From the NCBI GenBank assembly GCA_012934845.2, contig WNNJ02000537.1, forward strand, positions 1-64,000: a stretch of DNA of 64,000 nucleotides, given 5' to 3'. Shown piece by piece: positions 60,440-64,000 of the stretch; within the stretch, counting starts at the first letter, position 1; the number at the start of each line of letters is the position of its first letter. This DNA comes from Pomphorhynchus laevis. Taxonomy: Eukaryota > Acanthocephala > Palaeacanthocephala > Echinorhynchida > Pomphorhynchidae. The notes under the pieces are model-generated. The model was not told the DNA's origin. It ran no database searches and saw only the letters and a list, made by a program, of their open reading frames with translations. Position numbers and translations under genes: made by a program.

Positions 60440-61385
60440 TTAATATTATTGTGATGATTTATATATTTTACTATTTTCTGTTTGATGGTATTTTTTATAG
60501 TAACCCAATTTAAAATATGCATCTATTAAATTATTTAAATGATTTTGAAGAAAGCCAATATTGTTACAAATTGTTGCAATTCTTAAAATATTAAAATCAA
60601 AATTTTTGTATAGTGCATCAACGTCCAAAAATCTGTTTGCGGCCTGTATCTATTTCTAATCTTATTTTCCAGCCAACAATGAAAAAAAAACAATATTTTC
60701 GTCTGGCTCTTCTTAACACCCGTTCAATTCTTCACAACACTGACTTACTTCTTGATCTCTTAGCATAACAATCACTAGATATTTTATCTCACTGAATCCT
60801 GGCGAAATGATTCTGACGATTTTGCAATCCGTAATTTACGTTTCTTCGGATTTTCTCTTGTTGAGTCCTCTCGACCCATTGATTCAGCAAAATCAACTAC
60901 TTCTAATCATGACAGAATCGTTGCCTTCGCTCGTATTCCTTCGTCTTTTGAAAAATCGATTTATCTTTTCCATGCACTACATTTGAATTGCTCCTTCGTA
61001 AATCCTCATTTCCTTTTCATATTTAACTTGTAGGTTAATCTACCTACATAAACCTGCTACGAACACTATTAACAGTCACCGCGAGTAGACGTTGTGAGTA
61101 GATCATATTTGAAATTTCGTTGCTTAATTTGCTACCACGTTGTAGAATACATTCTAACTGTTGACATTACCATTGGTAATTGGAAAATTCGCTTGGATAC
61201 TGTAAACTTATGAGGACGTACTAGATATTTATATAATACGCCATAGCATGAAGGTAATAGGTGCGAAATAACATTCTTAATAGTGTGAAGTTTCCTCTTA
61301 GCTTCGGCACATCTCCGATCAGTGTCAACTCTAGTTCTCGAGATTAGATCCGAAATTATTTCCAAATCCCGAACACTCATAACTG
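60440..61385. repeat. duplicated block (copy of 30831-31800)
   Basis: Nearly identical to 30831-31800, including the facing LINE scraps. It ends at 61385 after the CGAACACTCATAACTG word, where the other copy continues. The left boundary coincides with a partial tandem repeat at about 60190-60320. Confidence 0.9.
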
Positions 61386-61847
61386 TTTCGAAATAAATAA
61401 ATATTTAGTTAATAAGTTAACAATTATATTAAAATATAATTGGTAATATGAATTGATAAAAATATGAATTCATATTTTGCAAATTTAATTGAAATTTTTA
61501 TAATTTCAAAAAATGATTTCAGAATTGTGATTTAAATTAAATTTGCAAAGTATTAAATGAAAGTATTTCATTGAATCTAGCAGTCAAGCAGGTTAGTTGA
61601 GTGATCGTCAGGTATTTTTATGTATTTTATTAATGTATTTGCATTGATAAAAATTATCCATTATAAATTATTTTATAATCAAATTTCTTATAAATAGCAT
61701 ATAGTCACTATTTACTTTAGTTTATTTAGTTTTTATTGGCAGTTTATTGCTAAGGAAAAAATTTGTAAAGTATATTTTGTTTATATGCAATTAATAATAA
61801 AATATTACTTAAAAGTAATATAATTATAGATTATTTTTAAATTAAAT
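61386..61847. other. AT-rich spacer
   Basis: No feature recognised. Confidence 0.35.
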
Positions 61848-62660
61848 AAATTTTAATTTTAAATTTAATAAATTTTAAATTTCTTATTTTTAAATTTAAT
61901 TTCTTAGATTTGTTTCTTCCGAAAAAATCCGTGTCGTAAGCTTTACGTGTTGGTAAAGCTTACGACGCTATCTTTTCAGATTAATCATGCACTATAACTT
62001 ATCATGTCTATAGTTTAAAGTATATGACAAATAATAAATTGATGAATATTTAAAAAATAATAATTAAATCTATTTTTTTATATTTGTATTGAAATATAGC
62101 TTTACAAATTTTATTAATAACTTTAAATTTCTATTTTGCAATTTTATCCGTTTTACGATAGACAGATTTAGTATATAAATTGGATAGTGAATTAAACTTA
62201 TATAAATACGTAAATATAATGTATTATTAACTTTTGATTGCTTTTTTTAAATTTTTAAATTAAATAAATTTAAATTTTAAATTTAATAAATTTTAAATTT
62301 CTTATAATTAAATTTATTAATTACTTATTAATTTCTTAGATTTATTTCTTCCGAAAAAATCCGTGTCGTAAGCTTTACATGTTGGTAAAGCTTACGGTGC
62401 TATCCTTTCAGATTAATCATGTACTATAACTTATAATTTAAAGTATACGACAAATATTAAATTGATGAATATTAAACAAAAATAATTTAATATATTTTAT
62501 ATATTTGTATTGAAATAAATGCTTTACAAATTTTATTAACAACTTTAAATTGATATTTTGCAATTTTATCCGTTTTAGGATATACAGATTTAGTACATTA
62601 ATTTTGTTTATATGTACATACATTTTTTCATATGCAATTAATAATAAAATACTACCTAAA
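61848..62660. repeat. tandem duplication with conserved hairpin
   Basis: Two units, about 61848-62270 and 62271-62660, share AAATTTCTTA...CTTCCGAAAAAATCCGTGTC and continue through ATTTTGCAATTTTATCCGTT to GATTTAGTA. Each has a stem-loop: 61931-61968 and 62363-62400. In the first, GTCGTAAGCTTTAC pairs perfectly with its inverse around a 6-nt loop. In the second, two changes on the 3' side turn pairs into G-U wobbles. Confidence 0.8.
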
Positions 62661-62909
62661 AGTCATGATCTTATATTTTATAAGTATTCAAGTGATATAA
62701 TATTTATAGAGGTTAATTATTTGCTTAATTGCGAGAGGATCTCGATTAATCTTATTTAATTTGGTCAAATCTCCTATCGTTAATTATGCTCAATAGTTAC
62801 TATAAATGTTAATAAATCAATATGTAATGTGCCATTTAAAACCAACAATAAAAATTAAATAAAATTTTAAATTTAAAAATATAAGAATTTGAAGCTGGAT
62901 TGACAAAAA

Positions 62910-63161
62910 TGTACACAGAACAGTGTGTTTAACACTGAGAATATATTGTGCTTGCTTTTTAAAAATAAATTTCATCTTTGATGATCTTTCTTAAAAATTC
63001 GAAAACTAAGATATAATTTTTTAAATATTTTTTTTTAATTTGGAAAAAATTATATCAATCTTAGTTTTTCGAATTTTTGAGCAAGATCAACAAAGATGAA
63101 ATTTATTTTTAAACAGCAAGCACAATATATTCACAGTGTTAAACGCACTGTTCTGTGTACA
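62910..63161. repeat. 250-bp foldback (MITE-like)
   Basis: The left arm (from TGTACACAGAACAGTG at 62910) and the right arm (ending CACTGTTCTGTGTACA at 63161) pair over about 115 bp each with few mismatches, e.g. AATATATTGTGCTTGCT and AAATAAATTTCATCTTTG. The centre is AT-rich. No coding region; AAT flanks both ends, too short to be a reliable target duplication. Confidence 0.85.
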
Positions 63162-63244
63162 ATTATATATAGAATAGAGGCTTTACCAAAATTAACGATA
63201 TGTTCTAAATTTAGTAGATTATGTGTTGACACGCCCATCATACT

Positions 63245-64000
63245 ACCACGTTAAATGCTATATTTATGTTGTGAGATGCGTTTTTCCAAACCCTGTCCAG
63301 TTTGACCGATATAATAAGCGGAACTGTTATCACATGATATCTTATAAACAATAAAATAATTATTAAATTTCGGTTTTAATTTAAAAATATTATGTAATTT
63401 AGGTAATGTTTTATTATAAATTGTGACATCAGTAATTGATATTTGATATTTTATTTTTATATATAAATTTAATAAATACATAGTATCGTTTTTCGATAAT
63501 AAAAAGAATTCCAATATATACTTTTTTCTTAGAGAGCCCAAAAGGTTTTTTCCTAACACTGATGCTTTTATAGTAAGATTTCTTTATAGCCCGTTCTGGA
63601 AAGTCACTCTTTAACAAATTAATCCGAATAATCGAATATCTACTTTTTTTAATAAAGTGTTGGAGCAAATCATTTTTGCTCTATAAAATATATACATTGC
63701 AGATAAAATCAACAATTCTTTGGATACAAAGGAATTGTAAGTGATGTCATGTAATAACTCATTCTTTTGAAAAACTTTCGTTTGATAAACTTGGTTGGAA
63801 TCTTTCAAAACTAAAACATCTAAGGTAAACCTGCTTCAGTTTATAAACCAATGTTCCACTGTATATACGATTCTTTTGAATTCAATTTGTTTAATAAGTA
63901 TAGGTCACTACTTTCATTTCTACAGACAATAAAAACATCATCTACATGACGGTGCCAATCTATAATAAAAGGAATTTTATTAACAAAGTTTTTCTCCCAA
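63245..64000 (-). mobile_element. Penelope-like element, C-terminal part with GIY-YIG nuclease
   Basis: From the right edge, minus frames read IIDWHRHVDDVFIVCRN (HVDD form of the reverse transcriptase catalytic box, near 63950), VLVLKDSNQVYQTKVFQKNE (63808 on), YRAKMICSNTLLKK, and finally FIVYKISCDNSSAYYIGQTG then QGLEKRISQHKYSI (63340-63251), the GIY-YIG endonuclease. This order is diagnostic of Penelope-like elements. It is broken in several places and continues beyond the window. Confidence 0.88.

Overview
This is an AT-rich (very roughly 70%) animal nuclear window. Three conserved host genes can be read through their splice sites. POLR1C (RNA polymerase I/III subunit AC40) lies on the minus strand at the left edge, with exons 1-4 at 3761-364. 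A divergent SLMAP gene (FHA domain, coiled coil, candidate tail anchor) lies on the minus strand from 22772 to about 8164. The first exon of TRMT112 lies on the plus strand at 49217-49396. All short introns are 47-54 nt, as in nematodes, flatworms and some other compact-intron invertebrates; the longer introns are inflated by AT-rich repeats and transposon remnants. The species cannot be fixed from this sequence.

Layout. 1-3.8 kb: POLR1C, with a large intron 1 holding a foldback repeat, a 470-bp tandem duplication and an AT-rich minisatellite-like tract. 4.5-6.9 kb: two decayed LINE fragments. 8.2-22.8 kb: SLMAP, whose introns hold foldback elements, a mariner remnant, an RTE-like LINE tail with an inverted duplication, and a GC-richer patch of unknown origin. 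23.2-48.1 kb: a LINE graveyard. At least four LINE lineages are stacked there: an L2/CR1-like family A in many copies, CR1-like families C and D, and an I-like family E. It also holds an unusual retroelement present as a tandem duplication and a short Gypsy-like scrap. 49.2 kb: TRMT112 exon 1, followed by a nearly whole CR1 element (50.16-54.4 kb) with complete ORF1 and ORF2. 54.5-57 kb: another family A-like LINE. 57-63 kb: AT-rich repeats, a near-identical copy of the 30.8-31.8 kb block, a tandem duplication carrying a strong hairpin, and a 250-bp foldback. 63.2-64 kb: the end of a Penelope-like element with a GIY-YIG nuclease.

Most interesting. Several short foldback elements (about 0.9, 8.5, 9.5 and 17.6 kb, perhaps 0.1 and 48.2 kb) share one design: inverted-repeat arms around a core matching the hammerhead ribozyme consensus CUGANGA - stem II - GAAA. 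The two best (9.5 and 17.6 kb) have well-paired stem II helices of unrelated sequence, and the 17.6 kb one is flanked by an 8-bp direct repeat. Hammerheads are known in the pseudo-LTRs of Penelope-like elements, and one such element lies at the right edge. A second candidate RNA module, with crossing helices and a UUCG loop, recurs at 28.2 and 60.0 kb. All exon calls and ribozyme folds were made by eye.
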